NCBI RefSeq assembly: GCF_005576615.1
Contig: NZ_CP040330.1
Coordinates: forward strand, 930,001 to 994,000
Source: Natrinema versiforme
Lineage (GTDB): Archaea; Halobacteriota; Halobacteria; Halobacteriales; Natrialbaceae
Direction: 5' to 3'
Length of the DNA stretch: 64,000 bases
Below are positions 35,443 to 44,348 of this stretch, one piece after another. The translations under genes and the position numbers were made by a program. How positions within the stretch are numbered: the first letter of the stretch is position 1; each line of letters starts with the position of its first letter. Below the pieces are notes generated by a model. The model saw only the letters and a program-made list of their open reading frames with translations, was not told the origin of the DNA and did no database searches.

Positions 35443-35970
35443 ATGAGCGACGACGAACCACCGAACTGGGATTTCAAGGACCGCGATATCGCGATCCTCT
35501 GTGAACTCTCGAACGATCCGCAACTCTCCTCGCGGGAACTCACGCAGGTCCTCGAGGCGGAGTACGACATCGACGTCTCCCACGTCACCGTCAGCGAGTC
35601 GATCAGGCGGATGCGCGACGAGGGGGTCTTCCGCGAGGCGATCATCCCGAACGAGGAGTACTACATCTTCGCGCTGTTCGAGTTCAAGTTCAACGCGGAG
35701 CACTTCGCCGACAACTGGCGCGAGGCGATGGAGTACATCAAGGCGGACAAACACACCCTGTTTTTCTTCCTCTCGGACGGGGAGTACCAGTGGAAGACGG
35801 TGATGATGTTCCGCGACCGCCAAGAGGTCTCCCGGTGGATCCACGATTGCTACACGGAGTACGGCAACGTCATCGCGAACATCCGAAACTCGGCGGTCCA
35901 CAACGTCCTCAAGTTCCAGACCGATCCGCGGATCTACGAGGACCTGCGAAAGGAACGCAACGAGCGATAA
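35443..35970 (+). CDS. Winged-helix transcriptional regulator
   Basis: Protein of 175 residues. An Lrp/AsnC-style winged helix-turn-helix fills residues 10-65 (DRDIAILCELSNDPQLSSRE, VSHVTVSESIRRMRDEGVFR). The C-terminal part is alpha/beta (KADKHTLFFFLSDGEYQWKT), unlike the classical RAM domain, and may sense a ligand. It lies between an alpha/beta hydrolase and a fatty-acid-oxidation operon, so control of acyl-CoA metabolism is a reasonable guess. Confidence 0.8.
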   Translation: MSDDEPPNWDFKDRDIAILCELSNDPQLSSRELTQVLEAEYDIDVSHVTVSESIRRMRDEGVFREAIIPNEEYYIFALFEFKFNAEHFADNWREAMEYIKADKHTLFFFLSDGEYQWKTVMMFRDRQEVSRWIHDCYTEYGNVIANIRNSAVHNVLKFQTDPRIYEDLRKERNER

Positions 35971-36086
35971 CCCACCCGCCCTGATTCTCCCGCGGTCAAT
36001 CGCAGTTCGCGCGAGAGCGATCTCATCTCGTCCTCGCCGGCCACAACGTTCCGGCTGACTCGAGGGGCTTCGAACCGAGTGCGCAG

Positions 36087-36542
36087 TCAGGTGCCGTCGA
36101 TACCGTCGCGAAACAGCCGGTAGGTGGTGCGACCGACGGCGGCCTCGCCGTCGGCCCCGGTGACGGTGACATCCGTGACGCCGGTCGAGCCGCCGGCGCG
36201 GAGCACCTCGGCTTCGGCGCGCAGGTCGCCGGTCGCGGGGCGGAGATACGAGACGTTGAGATCCGTGGTCGTCAGGTGGGCCTCGCTGGGGTTCTCGAAC
36301 GTGCTCCGCAGCGCGAACGCGCTCGCGGTGTCGATCAGCGTCGCGACGATCCCGCCGTGGACCGGATCGTAGCCGTCGCTCCCGATCGGGTTCTCGAAGT
36401 CCTCGTTCCGTTCGACGACGAGGACCGCCCGCCCCTCCTCGAGGGATTCGACCTCGAGATCGAGCCACGACAGGTAACCGTGGCGCTCGACGAACGACGC
36501 CCACTCCGGCCAGCCCGGCGCGTCCGACGGCCCGTCGGTCAT
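36087..36542 (-). CDS. PaaI-family hotdog thioesterase
   Basis: Acyl-CoA thioesterase of 151 residues. The hotdog signature YDPVHGGIVATLIDTASAFA (conserved HGG and the acidic residue in the following helix) and TTDLNVSYLRPATGDL are clear. It starts one nt after the stop of the HADH/crotonase gene, so they form an operon; the likely task is releasing CoA from aryl- or acyl-CoA intermediates. Confidence 0.88.
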   Translation of the reverse strand: MTDGPSDAPGWPEWASFVERHGYLSWLDLEVESLEEGRAVLVVERNEDFENPIGSDGYDPVHGGIVATLIDTASAFALRSTFENPSEAHLTTTDLNVSYLRPATGDLRAEAEVLRAGGSTGVTDVTVTGADGEAAVGRTTYRLFRDGIDGT

Positions 36543-36543
36543 C

Positions 36544-38496
36544 TCACTTGCCCTCGAACTCGGGCTCGCGGTCCTCGGCGAAGGCGGCGGTGCCTTCGAG
36601 CACGTCGTCGGTGCTGATCAGGAGGCCGAAGCCCTGACTCTCCATGGCGAGTGCGGCGTCGAGGCTGGCGTCTTGGCCCTCGTTCATGACCTTCTTCGCG
36701 ACTTTCAGGCCGATCGGCGGGCCACTGTGCAGGTCGTCGACGAACTCCTCGACGGTGTCGTCGAAGTCATCCCGCTCGACGGAGCGGTTGATCAGGCCCC
36801 AGTCCTCGGCGCGGTCGGCGTCGATGTGATTGCCCCGGAAGACCAGTTCCTTCGCGCGGGTCTCCCCGAGGATGCGGGTGAGCCGCTGGGTGCCGCCGCC
36901 GCCGGGGATCAGGCCGAGGCCGATTTCGGGCGCGCCGAAGGAGGAGCGCTCGGTCGCGATCCGCAGGTCACAGGCCAGCGCGAGCTCGAGGCCGCCGCCG
37001 AGACAGAAGCCGTCGATCTTCGCGAGGACGGGCCGCGGGAAGTCGTTGACCGTCTCGAAGGCGGGCGTGACGTCCATCATGTCGGTCGGGTCCGTATCGC
37101 CGAACCCGGAGATGTCCGCGCCGGCACTGAACGCGCGGTCGCCCGCGCCCTCGAGGGTGACACATCGGACCTCGTCGGTGTCGACCGACGTGAGCAGGTC
37201 GTCGATCTCGGCGAGCAGGTCGTCCGAGAGCGCGTTCATCCGGGACGGCCGGTCGAGTTCGATCTCGAGGAGGCCGTCCTCGAGCTCGTAGTTCAGGTCG
37301 TGGTAGGGGCCGAGTTCGGCGTCGCCGTAGTCGTAGAAGCCCGCGCCGGTGTCCTCGCCGGTCTTGCCCTCCGCGACGAGTTCTTCGAGGTACGGGTGGG
37401 GCTCGAAGCGGTCCTCACCCGTCTCCTCGTAGAGTTCCTCGAGTTTCTCGAGGACGGTGTCGAGACCGATCTTATCGGCGCGTCGGCAGATTCCCTCGGG
37501 GAAGCCGAGGCCGAGTTGGACGCCGGTGTCGACCTCCTCGGGGGTCGCGACGTCCTCGCCGACGAGGAACGCGGCGCGGTTGATCATGCGGGCCTCGACG
37601 CGGAGCCAGTCGAAGCCGCCGGCGTCTTCAGGTTCGTAGTCGGCCCCGTCGCCGTCCTCGTAGTCGTAGAAGCCCTTGCCGGTCTTCTGGCCGAGTTCCT
37701 CCGCTTCGACCTTCTCCTCCGTGATCGGCGGGATCGGGCTGTCGCCCTCCTTGCGGACGTGGTAGCCGACATCGATCCCGGTGAGGTCGGCGAGTTCGAA
37801 CGGTCCCATCGGATAGCCCCGTTCGTGGGCCATCGTCGCGTCGGCCTCGCGGATCGTCGCCTCGCCGTTCGAGACCATGAACGCGGGCTCACCGCCGAAG
37901 GGACCGACGATGGTGTTGACGACGAAGCCGCGGACGTCCTTGCGGACGTAGATCGGCGTCTTTCCGACCGATTCGACCCACTCGTAGCCGGCCTCGGCGG
38001 CCTCGTCGTTCGTGTCTTCGCCGTAGATGACCTCGACGAGGTCCATCTTCACCGGCGGGTTGAAGAAGTGCAGGCCGAGCACGCGCTCGGGCGTGTCGAC
38101 GGCTTCCGCGATGTCCGAGATCGGCAGGCTCGAGGTGTTCGTCGCGAGCAGCGTGTCCTCACTCGTGTACTCCTCGAGATCGGTGAAGATGTCGTGTTTC
38201 AGGTCGAGGTCCTCGGGTGCGGCCTCGATCACGAGGTCGGCGTCGGCGACGGCCTCCTCGAGATCCGTCGTCGTGTCGATCCGTGAGAGGACCTCGTCGG
38301 CGGACTCGTCGATTAGCTCCTTTTCCTCGAGTTTCTGCAGGCTCCACTCGATGGACTCGTAGCCGTCTTCGACGAACTCCGATTTGATGTCCCGCATCGT
38401 GACATCGTAGCCGCCCATGGCGGTTACTTCGGTGATCCCGTGTCCCATGTTCCCCGCGCCCAGAACCGCAACGCGGTCGATGCTGTCCAGTGACAT
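36544..38496 (-). CDS. 3-hydroxyacyl-CoA dehydrogenase / enoyl-CoA hydratase fusion
   Basis: Beta-oxidation enzyme of 650 residues. The N-terminal half is HADH: Rossmann motif VAVLGAGNMGHGI, ATNTSSLPIS, LHFFNPPVKMDLVEVI, then two C-terminal helical repeats (DVRGFVVNTIVGPFGGEPAF; FEPHPYLEELVAEGKTGEDT). The C-terminal ~260 residues are a crotonase with SAGADISGF and DGFCLGGGLELALACDLRIA. This order (dehydrogenase first) is the reverse of bacterial FadB and is known in archaea. Catalyses hydration of 2-enoyl-CoA and NAD-dependent oxidation of 3-hydroxyacyl-CoA. Confidence 0.93.
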   Translation of the reverse strand: MSLDSIDRVAVLGAGNMGHGITEVTAMGGYDVTMRDIKSEFVEDGYESIEWSLQKLEEKELIDESADEVLSRIDTTTDLEEAVADADLVIEAAPEDLDLKHDIFTDLEEYTSEDTLLATNTSSLPISDIAEAVDTPERVLGLHFFNPPVKMDLVEVIYGEDTNDEAAEAGYEWVESVGKTPIYVRKDVRGFVVNTIVGPFGGEPAFMVSNGEATIREADATMAHERGYPMGPFELADLTGIDVGYHVRKEGDSPIPPITEEKVEAEELGQKTGKGFYDYEDGDGADYEPEDAGGFDWLRVEARMINRAAFLVGEDVATPEEVDTGVQLGLGFPEGICRRADKIGLDTVLEKLEELYEETGEDRFEPHPYLEELVAEGKTGEDTGAGFYDYGDAELGPYHDLNYELEDGLLEIELDRPSRMNALSDDLLAEIDDLLTSVDTDEVRCVTLEGAGDRAFSAGADISGFGDTDPTDMMDVTPAFETVNDFPRPVLAKIDGFCLGGGLELALACDLRIATERSSFGAPEIGLGLIPGGGGTQRLTRILGETRAKELVFRGNHIDADRAEDWGLINRSVERDDFDDTVEEFVDDLHSGPPIGLKVAKKVMNEGQDASLDAALAMESQGFGLLISTDDVLEGTAAFAEDREPEFEGK

Positions 38497-38740
38497 GGTC
38501 GTGCCATCGGCCGGAAATGTCTTAATTCCACCGACACCGCTTTACCATTGTTAAGAGTTGCTTCGAACCGCTCACAATCCGTATACTGACATCCGGCTGC
38601 TGGAACTGTTGTAATGTTTCCAGCCGTTTACTCGGAAGCGAGACGGTACTCGCGTTCGATTGCCGAACCGTCGGCAGCGACACTGCGGCGATTCGGATTT
38701 GATCGCGGGTCTCAGTTCGCAAACGATCGGGATGGAACGT

Positions 38741-39802
38741 TTAGAGCGGTTCGTCGCCCTCGATGATCCGTTTGGCCCGCGCGGCGAGTGCCGGCACGCG
38801 GTCTTCCATCTTCGGGTACATCGGATCGTCGCTGTTGCCCTCGAGGTAGCGCCGGAAGAACATCTCGCCGAGGGCGGCCAGCTTGTAGACGGCCAGCGTT
38901 CGGTAGAACCGCTCGTGTTCGAACTCGTAGCCGGTTCGGTCCTCCCAGCGTTCGACCAGTTTGGCCCGGCTCGAGTAGCCGTCCCGTTCCATGAAGCGGG
39001 TCGTCAGTTCGGGGATCGACGGCTCGGGGTCTTTCGCGTCGCGCCAGTAGGAGAGCATCCAGCCCAGGTCCGCCCGCGGGTCGCCGAGCGTGGCCATCTC
39101 CCAGTCGAAGACGCCGACGAGTTCCGGCGGCGTCCCGGGGGCGAACATGACGTTGTCGAGCTTGTAGTCCCCGTGGACGAGCGTGTGGGGGTGCTCTTCG
39201 GGGACGTTGTCCCGAAGCCAGTCGCCGACCTCGTGGAGGTCCGGAACCTCGCGTTCGTCCTCGGTGACCTCGAACGCCCACGAGAGCTGTTTCCCCCAGC
39301 GGTCGACCTGCCGTTGAGTGTACCCCTCGGGGCGGCCGAACTCGCCGAGACCGATTTCTTCGTACTCGAGGTCGTGGATTGTCGCCAGCGTGTCGACCAG
39401 TTCCTCGCCGATCCGACGGCGGTGCTCGGGTGCGGCGAACCGCTCGGGCTCGCCCTCGCGCAGGACGTCGCCCTCGAGTTGCTCCATCACGTAGAAGTCG
39501 CTCCCGATGACGTCGTGGTCCTCGCAGGCGAGCAACGGCTCCGGAACCGGCACGTCCGTGTCGGCGACGGCATCGGTCACGCGATACTCGCGGAGCACGT
39601 CGTGGGCCGTGTCGGCGGTTTCGCCCGGCGGCGGCCGCCGGATGACGAGTTCGCGGTCGCCCCACGTGACGAACAGAGTCTCGTTCGAATGGCCCTCCTG
39701 ATGGCGGGCGATATCGTAGTCGTCGACCTCGCCGAGGTTGGCCGAAAGATACGCGACCAGCGCGTCCTCGTCGACGAGGCGCTCGTAGTAGTTCTCGCTC
39801 AT
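38741..39802 (-). CDS. ACAD10-like aminoglycoside-phosphotransferase family kinase
   Basis: Kinase-fold protein of 353 residues. LVHGDYKLDNVMF is the catalytic loop and VFDWEMATLGDPRADLGWML the metal-binding DFG-equivalent of the APH fold. The first 100 residues form the nucleotide lobe (EGHSNETLFVTWGDRELVIR). It most resembles the kinase domain of ACAD10/11, which phosphorylates 4-hydroxyacyl-CoAs during their degradation, and lies beside beta-oxidation genes. Antibiotic resistance is not suggested. Confidence 0.85.
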   Translation of the reverse strand: MSENYYERLVDEDALVAYLSANLGEVDDYDIARHQEGHSNETLFVTWGDRELVIRRPPPGETADTAHDVLREYRVTDAVADTDVPVPEPLLACEDHDVIGSDFYVMEQLEGDVLREGEPERFAAPEHRRRIGEELVDTLATIHDLEYEEIGLGEFGRPEGYTQRQVDRWGKQLSWAFEVTEDEREVPDLHEVGDWLRDNVPEEHPHTLVHGDYKLDNVMFAPGTPPELVGVFDWEMATLGDPRADLGWMLSYWRDAKDPEPSIPELTTRFMERDGYSSRAKLVERWEDRTGYEFEHERFYRTLAVYKLAALGEMFFRRYLEGNSDDPMYPKMEDRVPALAARAKRIIEGDEPL

Positions 39803-40012
39803 GGGGCTCTCCGTACCGGTGTGGTAGCTGCCGTTAGATCACGGATCTCGATCGACATGGTATACGGTAGCATAACTGGCTGCCTAACGAAAATAGTTAC
39901 GTTGTCTCCCTTATTTTACAATGTTCATGTGGTTAGCACAGGTCCCCGCCCGGCCCTGATCGAACGAGTCGCTCATGTCGCTCTCGTCGCGATCGTCTCC
40001 TCCGTCGTCGGG

Positions 40013-40762
40013 CTACGTCCCGCTGTCCGGCGAGCGCGGCACATCGCCGTCGACGATCTCGAGAACCTCTTCCGGCGAGTCGATCCGGAAGGAGACCGCC
40101 GAGCCGTCGTCGGCTCCGAACGCGACGCCGTGCAGTCCCGCCTCGGCGGCTCCCTTCACGTCGTGCTCGTATCGATCCCCGATCATCAGCGACCGCTCGG
40201 GATCGACGCCGGCCGTCTCGAGCGCCGCCTCGAACATCGCGGGATCGGGCTTGGTCCGTCCGACCGCCTCCGAGGTGGTGATCGAATCGAAACACTCGCG
40301 GACGCCGAACCGCTCGAGTATCTCCCGACCCTCCGCGTCGTCGACGTCGCTGATGACGCCGACGTGGAGGTCCCGGTCGGCGAGGCGTTCGATCGTCTCG
40401 ACGGCACCCGGCACCGGATCGATCGACGAGCGAACGATCTCGTCGAATCGGGGTTGCCACTCTTCGCGCGGGATCTCCTCGCCGACGACCGTCTCGACGC
40501 CGCGGTGGTAGCCGTCCCGCGCGGAGCGGAACTCGGTCCCGTCGCGCTCGCGGAAGTACTTCCCGACCGCCGTCCGCCACGTGTCGACGGCCTCCTCGAC
40601 CGTCGCGTCGACGCCGTGGCGCTCGCATAGATCCGCGACGAACTCGGCGTGTGCGCCCTGTACCGAATCGAGCGCGAGGATCACGCCGCCGATGTCCCAG
40701 AAGACCGCCTCCCACTCGGGGTCAGTCGAGTCGGTCGTACCCTCGCCCGCGTCGCCGCTCAT
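40013..40762 (-). CDS. HAD-superfamily hydrolase
   Basis: Phosphatase-like protein of 249 residues. HAD motifs: VFWDIGGVILALD (nucleophile Asp; the second Asp of DxD is Gly, as in some subgroup IA members), VISDVDD for motif II, and GRTKPDPAMFEAAL with LMIGDRYEHDVKGA for motifs III and IV. A helical cap lies between residues 35 and 125. Substrate unknown. It is on the same strand as the ACAD10-like kinase, about 210 nt apart, which recalls the HAD-kinase fusion of ACAD10. Confidence 0.85.
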   Translation of the reverse strand: MSGDAGEGTTDSTDPEWEAVFWDIGGVILALDSVQGAHAEFVADLCERHGVDATVEEAVDTWRTAVGKYFRERDGTEFRSARDGYHRGVETVVGEEIPREEWQPRFDEIVRSSIDPVPGAVETIERLADRDLHVGVISDVDDAEGREILERFGVRECFDSITTSEAVGRTKPDPAMFEAALETAGVDPERSLMIGDRYEHDVKGAAEAGLHGVAFGADDGSAVSFRIDSPEEVLEIVDGDVPRSPDSGT

Positions 40763-41052
40763 CGGTCGAGCCTCGCGGTCGCCGCTTGGTCGGCCGCGTC
40801 TATCGCACCACCGTCGCTCTCGAGTCGCCGCGTCGAGCTATATTCGAGCGTGTGTCCAGTCATGGGATCTCGGATTCCTCGCGGCGGCGACCGAACTGCC
40901 GTCGCCGTCGCGTAACTATCTGTGCCAGCGATTGCCATTCACTTAACGGTACGGTATCCATACCCATCTTTATTAACAGTTGCTACGAATGGACGAGTGG
41001 AACTAACAATGGTAAGAAATCGAACGCAGATCGCAGTCGCAGGTGAGCGGCC

Positions 41053-41829
41053 ATGAGTACCGCCCAGTTCAGCGTCGACGGCGACGTCGCCATCATTACC
41101 GGCTCCTCGAGCGGGATCGGGAAGTCGATCGCGGAGCGCTTCGCCGCGGACGGCGTCGACGTGGTCGTCTGCTCGCGCGAGCAGGACAACGTCGATCCGG
41201 TCGTCGAGGGAATCAACGAAAGCGACGGGCCCGGCCGCGCGCTGGCGGTCGAGTGCGACGTGACCGACCGCGAGGCCGTCGAGGCGCTCGTCGAGGCCAC
41301 CGTCGAGGAGTTCGGCGGGCTCGACGTGCTGGTCAACAACGCCGGGGCCTCCTTCATGGCCGACTTCGACGACATCTCGCCGAACGGCTGGGAGACGATC
41401 ATGGACATCAACGTCAACGGCACCTACCACTGCACCCACGCCGCCGCGGAGCACCTCAAGGACGGCGGCGGTGCGGTGATCAACCTCGCCAGCGTGGCCG
41501 GTCAGCGCGGTTCGCCGCTGATGAGCCCCTACGGCGCGGCCAAGGCGGCGGTGATCAACCTGACGACGACGCTCTCCTACGAGTGGGCCGACGACGACGT
41601 CCGCGTCAACTGCATCGCGCCGGGCTTCGTCGCGACGCCGGGCGTCGAGAGCCAGATGGGCGTCTCCGCCGACAACATCGACCGCGAGGCGGTCGCGCGC
41701 CGCATCGGCACCGTCGAGGAGATCGCCGACCTCACGCAGTTCCTCGCGAGTCCCGCCTCGTCGTATATCGTCGGCGAGACCATTACCGCACAGGGCGTCC
41801 CGCAGATCGACGAAGAGCACGACGTGTAG
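41053..41829 (+). CDS. Short-chain dehydrogenase/reductase (FabG-like)
   Basis: NAD(P)-dependent oxidoreductase of 258 residues. TGSSSGIGKSIAERF is the cofactor loop, VNNAG the structural motif, and the catalytic Ser, Tyr and Lys are in NLASVAGQRG and SPYGAAKAAV. The C-terminal half closes with PASSYIVGETITAQG. The context of acyl-CoA genes suggests a 3-oxoacyl reductase, but SDR substrates cannot be read from sequence. ATG 41053 is the best-supported start. Confidence 0.9.
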   Translation: MSTAQFSVDGDVAIITGSSSGIGKSIAERFAADGVDVVVCSREQDNVDPVVEGINESDGPGRALAVECDVTDREAVEALVEATVEEFGGLDVLVNNAGASFMADFDDISPNGWETIMDINVNGTYHCTHAAAEHLKDGGGAVINLASVAGQRGSPLMSPYGAAKAAVINLTTTLSYEWADDDVRVNCIAPGFVATPGVESQMGVSADNIDREAVARRIGTVEEIADLTQFLASPASSYIVGETITAQGVPQIDEEHDV

Positions 41830-42320
41830 ACTCGCGTCTCCGCTCGAGCGACTCGAGACGCGAGTCGTCCCCGAACTGAGACCCGGCAACGATCGATCAG
41901 TCGCCGACGGCGCCCCGTTCGGGCCTCGTTCTCGGTCTCATCCGACACCACTCGGAGCGGTGGCGGCGTTCGTCGGCGCTCGGTTCGATCGGATCCTGCG
42001 ATAGTCAGTGTATAAGAGCGGTCTAATCGGCGTTAATTCGGTCAAATCTCTTAGTACGGTACGAACGGTGTCTCCCATATTCGGGCAATCCGCGAGTCGG
42101 CGAGACGTATGCTCGAACGACGTACCGATGCCGATATCGGATTCCCTGCCTCGGCCGGGACCCGACTGCTCCGGCAGCTCGCTACCAACCTCGAGGCGGT
42201 TGTCCTCCGGTTCGACGCGCGCGAGAATCAGTGGCGGCGTTCTCGCCGGCCGGTTTCGCGGGCCAGCGAGCGACTCGAGTGCGCCGAAAAACAGCACGCG
42301 GATCGGTCCCGACTCGAGTA
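41830..42320. other. Non-coding stretch between SDR and disrupted acyltransferase
   Basis: About 490 nt without a recognisable gene. Open frames on both strands here are rich in Arg, Ser and Pro and show no family motif. There are AT-richer patches around 42010-42060 that may hold promoters. Confidence 0.5.
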
Positions 42321-42866
42321 ATGAGCGACCGAATCCACAGCGTCGATGCGATGCGAATCGTCGCGATCGGCTTCGTCGTCGTCATCCACACGAATCCGTT
42401 CGAGGGCGTCGGAACCGACGGCAATGCGTTCAATTTCGCGCTGGAAACGACGGCGCGATTCGCGGTCCCGTTCTTCTTCGTGGCAGCGGGGTACTTCTTT
42501 GCGCTCGGAGCTGCCCGCCGCGACCTGACGGCCGCGCTCGTCGATCGAGTCACCGGTCTCGTCTCGCTTTACGTCTACGGGATCGTCCTCGCGGCCCCGG
42601 TTTTCCTCACGGCAACTGTTTTGCCGGCGGATTCCGGCGGGCGTGATATCGTGCGCAGCGCGATTCCCAAACTGGTCGAATTCGGTTCGCCGCTCGAGTT
42701 GCTTTACTACGGGACATCCGTCTCCGAGATCCTGTGGTTTCTCCCGGCGCTCGTCTTCTCGTATCTGCTGATCGCTCTCTGTCTCGAGAGCGGTCTCGGG
42801 GGTTACGTCCTGCCGATTTCCCTCGGCTTCCACCTCGTCGGACTCTTGGGGTCCGGTTATACGATG

Positions 42867-42874
42867 TTCGTGGA
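42867..42874 (+). repeat. Left 8-bp target duplication of the IS element
   Basis: TTCGTGGA, identical to 43620-43627 and directly adjoining the left inverted repeat. Confidence 0.95.
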
Positions 42875-43619
42875 GGCACTGTCTAGTTCTGTACCTCCTC
42901 GACTGGTACGTTTCCATCGAGAGCTTGATGCGGTCTCTGGTGGTTGTAGTAATGCACGAACTGTTCAAGCCACTCTCGGACGCTCGCCCGACTGCCCACC
43001 CATGAATTATGGAAGCGGTCAACTCGCATTTTGAGAGTGTGAAACCACTTTTCAATGAGGTTTCGGTCGGTATAGTTGACCCGACCGCTCAGTCCGACTC
43101 GAGAGAGGGCAGTCCGATAGCCAAATTGATCGACGAGAAACTCAGCCTTGGAGAGATCGTGTTTCTCGCGGAGTTTCTGCAGAAACGCAGCCGCCGGATC
43201 AGTGCCATGTCGACTAAACAGTGCAACGTCAAGAATCAACTTTGTCTCGATATCTATTGCAGCATATAGCCAAGACCACTCACCGTTGATCTTGACAGCG
43301 GTTTCATCGACAGCGACCCGCGACGGCGACGCCGTCGGCGGGTCGCGTCCGCTGTCAGCCAGCCGATGAACCCAGTTCCAGACCGCTCCGTGAGAACGTT
43401 CAACGCCTAATTCAGCGAGAATCGCTGTTGTCTCCCGAAGCGAACATCCGGTTTGGTGGAGGCGGACGGCGAACGCCCTGACGGGCGTCGCCGTCCGCTC
43501 ATTCTCCCAAGATTCTTCTAAATTCGTCTCATAGCTCTCGCTGAGCAGGTCTGCGAGCATCCTAACCAATTCACTCAACGACCTGCTCGTTTCTCAAACT
43601 GGCTCAACTAGACAGTGCC
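42875..43619. mobile_element. Complete IS6-family insertion sequence, 745 bp
   Basis: Ends in perfect 14-bp inverted repeats GGCACTGTCTAGTT (42875-42888) and AACTAGACAGTGCC (43606-43619), and flanked by a perfect 8-bp duplication. It carries one intact transposase gene on the minus strand. Identical duplications and an uninterrupted transposase show the insertion is recent. The ends match those of the 305-bp miniature element at 17303-17607 in 13 of 14 positions on the left. Confidence 0.97.
42883..43578 (-). CDS. IS6-family transposase
   Basis: DDE transposase of 231 residues. The N-terminal helix-turn-helix region (RETTAILAELGVERSHGAVW) precedes the catalytic core: first Asp in VAVDETAVKI, second in EFLVDQFGYR, and Glu in RNLIEKWFHTLKMRV. 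The C-terminus WLEQFVHYYNHQRPHQALDG is typical. All catalytic residues are present, so it is likely active and could also act on the miniature element with similar ends. IS6 elements move by forming cointegrates. Confidence 0.95.
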   Translation of the reverse strand: MSELVRMLADLLSESYETNLEESWENERTATPVRAFAVRLHQTGCSLRETTAILAELGVERSHGAVWNWVHRLADSGRDPPTASPSRVAVDETAVKINGEWSWLYAAIDIETKLILDVALFSRHGTDPAAAFLQKLREKHDLSKAEFLVDQFGYRTALSRVGLSGRVNYTDRNLIEKWFHTLKMRVDRFHNSWVGSRASVREWLEQFVHYYNHQRPHQALDGNVPVEEVQN

Positions 43620-43627
43620 TTCGTGGA
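43620..43627 (+). repeat. Right 8-bp target duplication of the IS element
   Basis: TTCGTGGA, identical to 42867-42874 and directly adjoining the right inverted repeat. Confidence 0.95.
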
Positions 43628-44348
43628 TATTCCGTTCGAGATCAGAGACGCGCTGTTCTTCGGGTTCTTTTACGTGAGTCTTGGCTACACCATCTACTCG
43701 CGCGACTGGCAACCGAGTCCCGAGCGAAGCACGCTCTATCTGGGAGCGACCGTCCTCTTCGGCGCGCTCCATCTCGGGGAACGGTACGTACTGGGGTACG
43801 TCCTCACGGGGGAGACGATCGGTCAGGGCGTCTACGCCCCCAGTTATACGATCGCGACCGCATTGGGTACCGTCTCGCTGTTCTGTTTTCTCCTCTCGCG
43901 ACCGGGGCTCGGGCGGTCCACCGCGTTACCCTCGTGGGGACGGCGGTACGCCGTCGGTATCTACGTCGCACACCCGCCAGTGTTGTTCGTTCTGGAGACG
44001 GCGAGCGAGACGGTCAGTCCGTTCGGATACGAGATCTCGAATACGATCCTCTGGCATCTCGGTTCGACGCCCGCAACCGTCCTCGGGGCCCTGATCGTCT
44101 ATCTCGCCAGTCGCAAACTGAGAGCTATCGCGGGCGACGGAAACGGCCTGCCGCGATCGGAGCGGCTCCGAAATATCGGGTCGAAATAGACCGAATCGGT
44201 CCCCACAGGACCGGTCGTGCCGGTTTCACCGCACCGTTCGCGCTCGGTGGCATCGAATCGGCTCGTCGCTCGAGCCCGATAGAAACGCTCGTCCTCACGC
44301 CACCAGTTCCCATACAGACAAAAGGCCGGACTCCGTCTGTGTCTGACG

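Larger units (their letters stand above)
42321..44189 (+). pseudogene. Acyltransferase-3 family gene disrupted by IS6-family element
   Basis: The two halves join into one membrane acyltransferase (OafA/YrhL-like). The 5' part (42321-42874) gives SDRIHSVDAMRIVAIGFVVV with the usual His-Thr (VIHTNPF) in the first helix, ending ..YTMFV; the 3' part continues at 43628 with DIPFEIRDALFFGFFYVSLG and a last helix VLGALIVYLASRKL. Removing the 745-bp element plus one 8-bp duplication restores an open frame of 372 codons (371 residues), the normal family size. Such enzymes acylate surface glycans or lipids. Confidence 0.93.

Noticed and set aside
36673..38286. 537-codon open frame antisense to the HADH/crotonase fusion
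   Set aside because: No family features, composition typical of an antisense frame in GC-rich haloarchaeal coding DNA.
38741..39802. Antibiotic-resistance phosphotransferase
   Set aside because: The APH-fold motifs match ACAD10-like kinases and the gene is beside beta-oxidation genes, so resistance is not supported.
38660..40630. 656-codon plus-strand frame
   Set aside because: It crosses the ACAD10-like kinase and HAD genes on the other strand, both with full family motifs.
41938..42297. Possible genes on either strand between the SDR and the disrupted acyltransferase
   Set aside because: Frames are low-complexity in Arg, Ser and Pro and contradict each other; none shows a domain.
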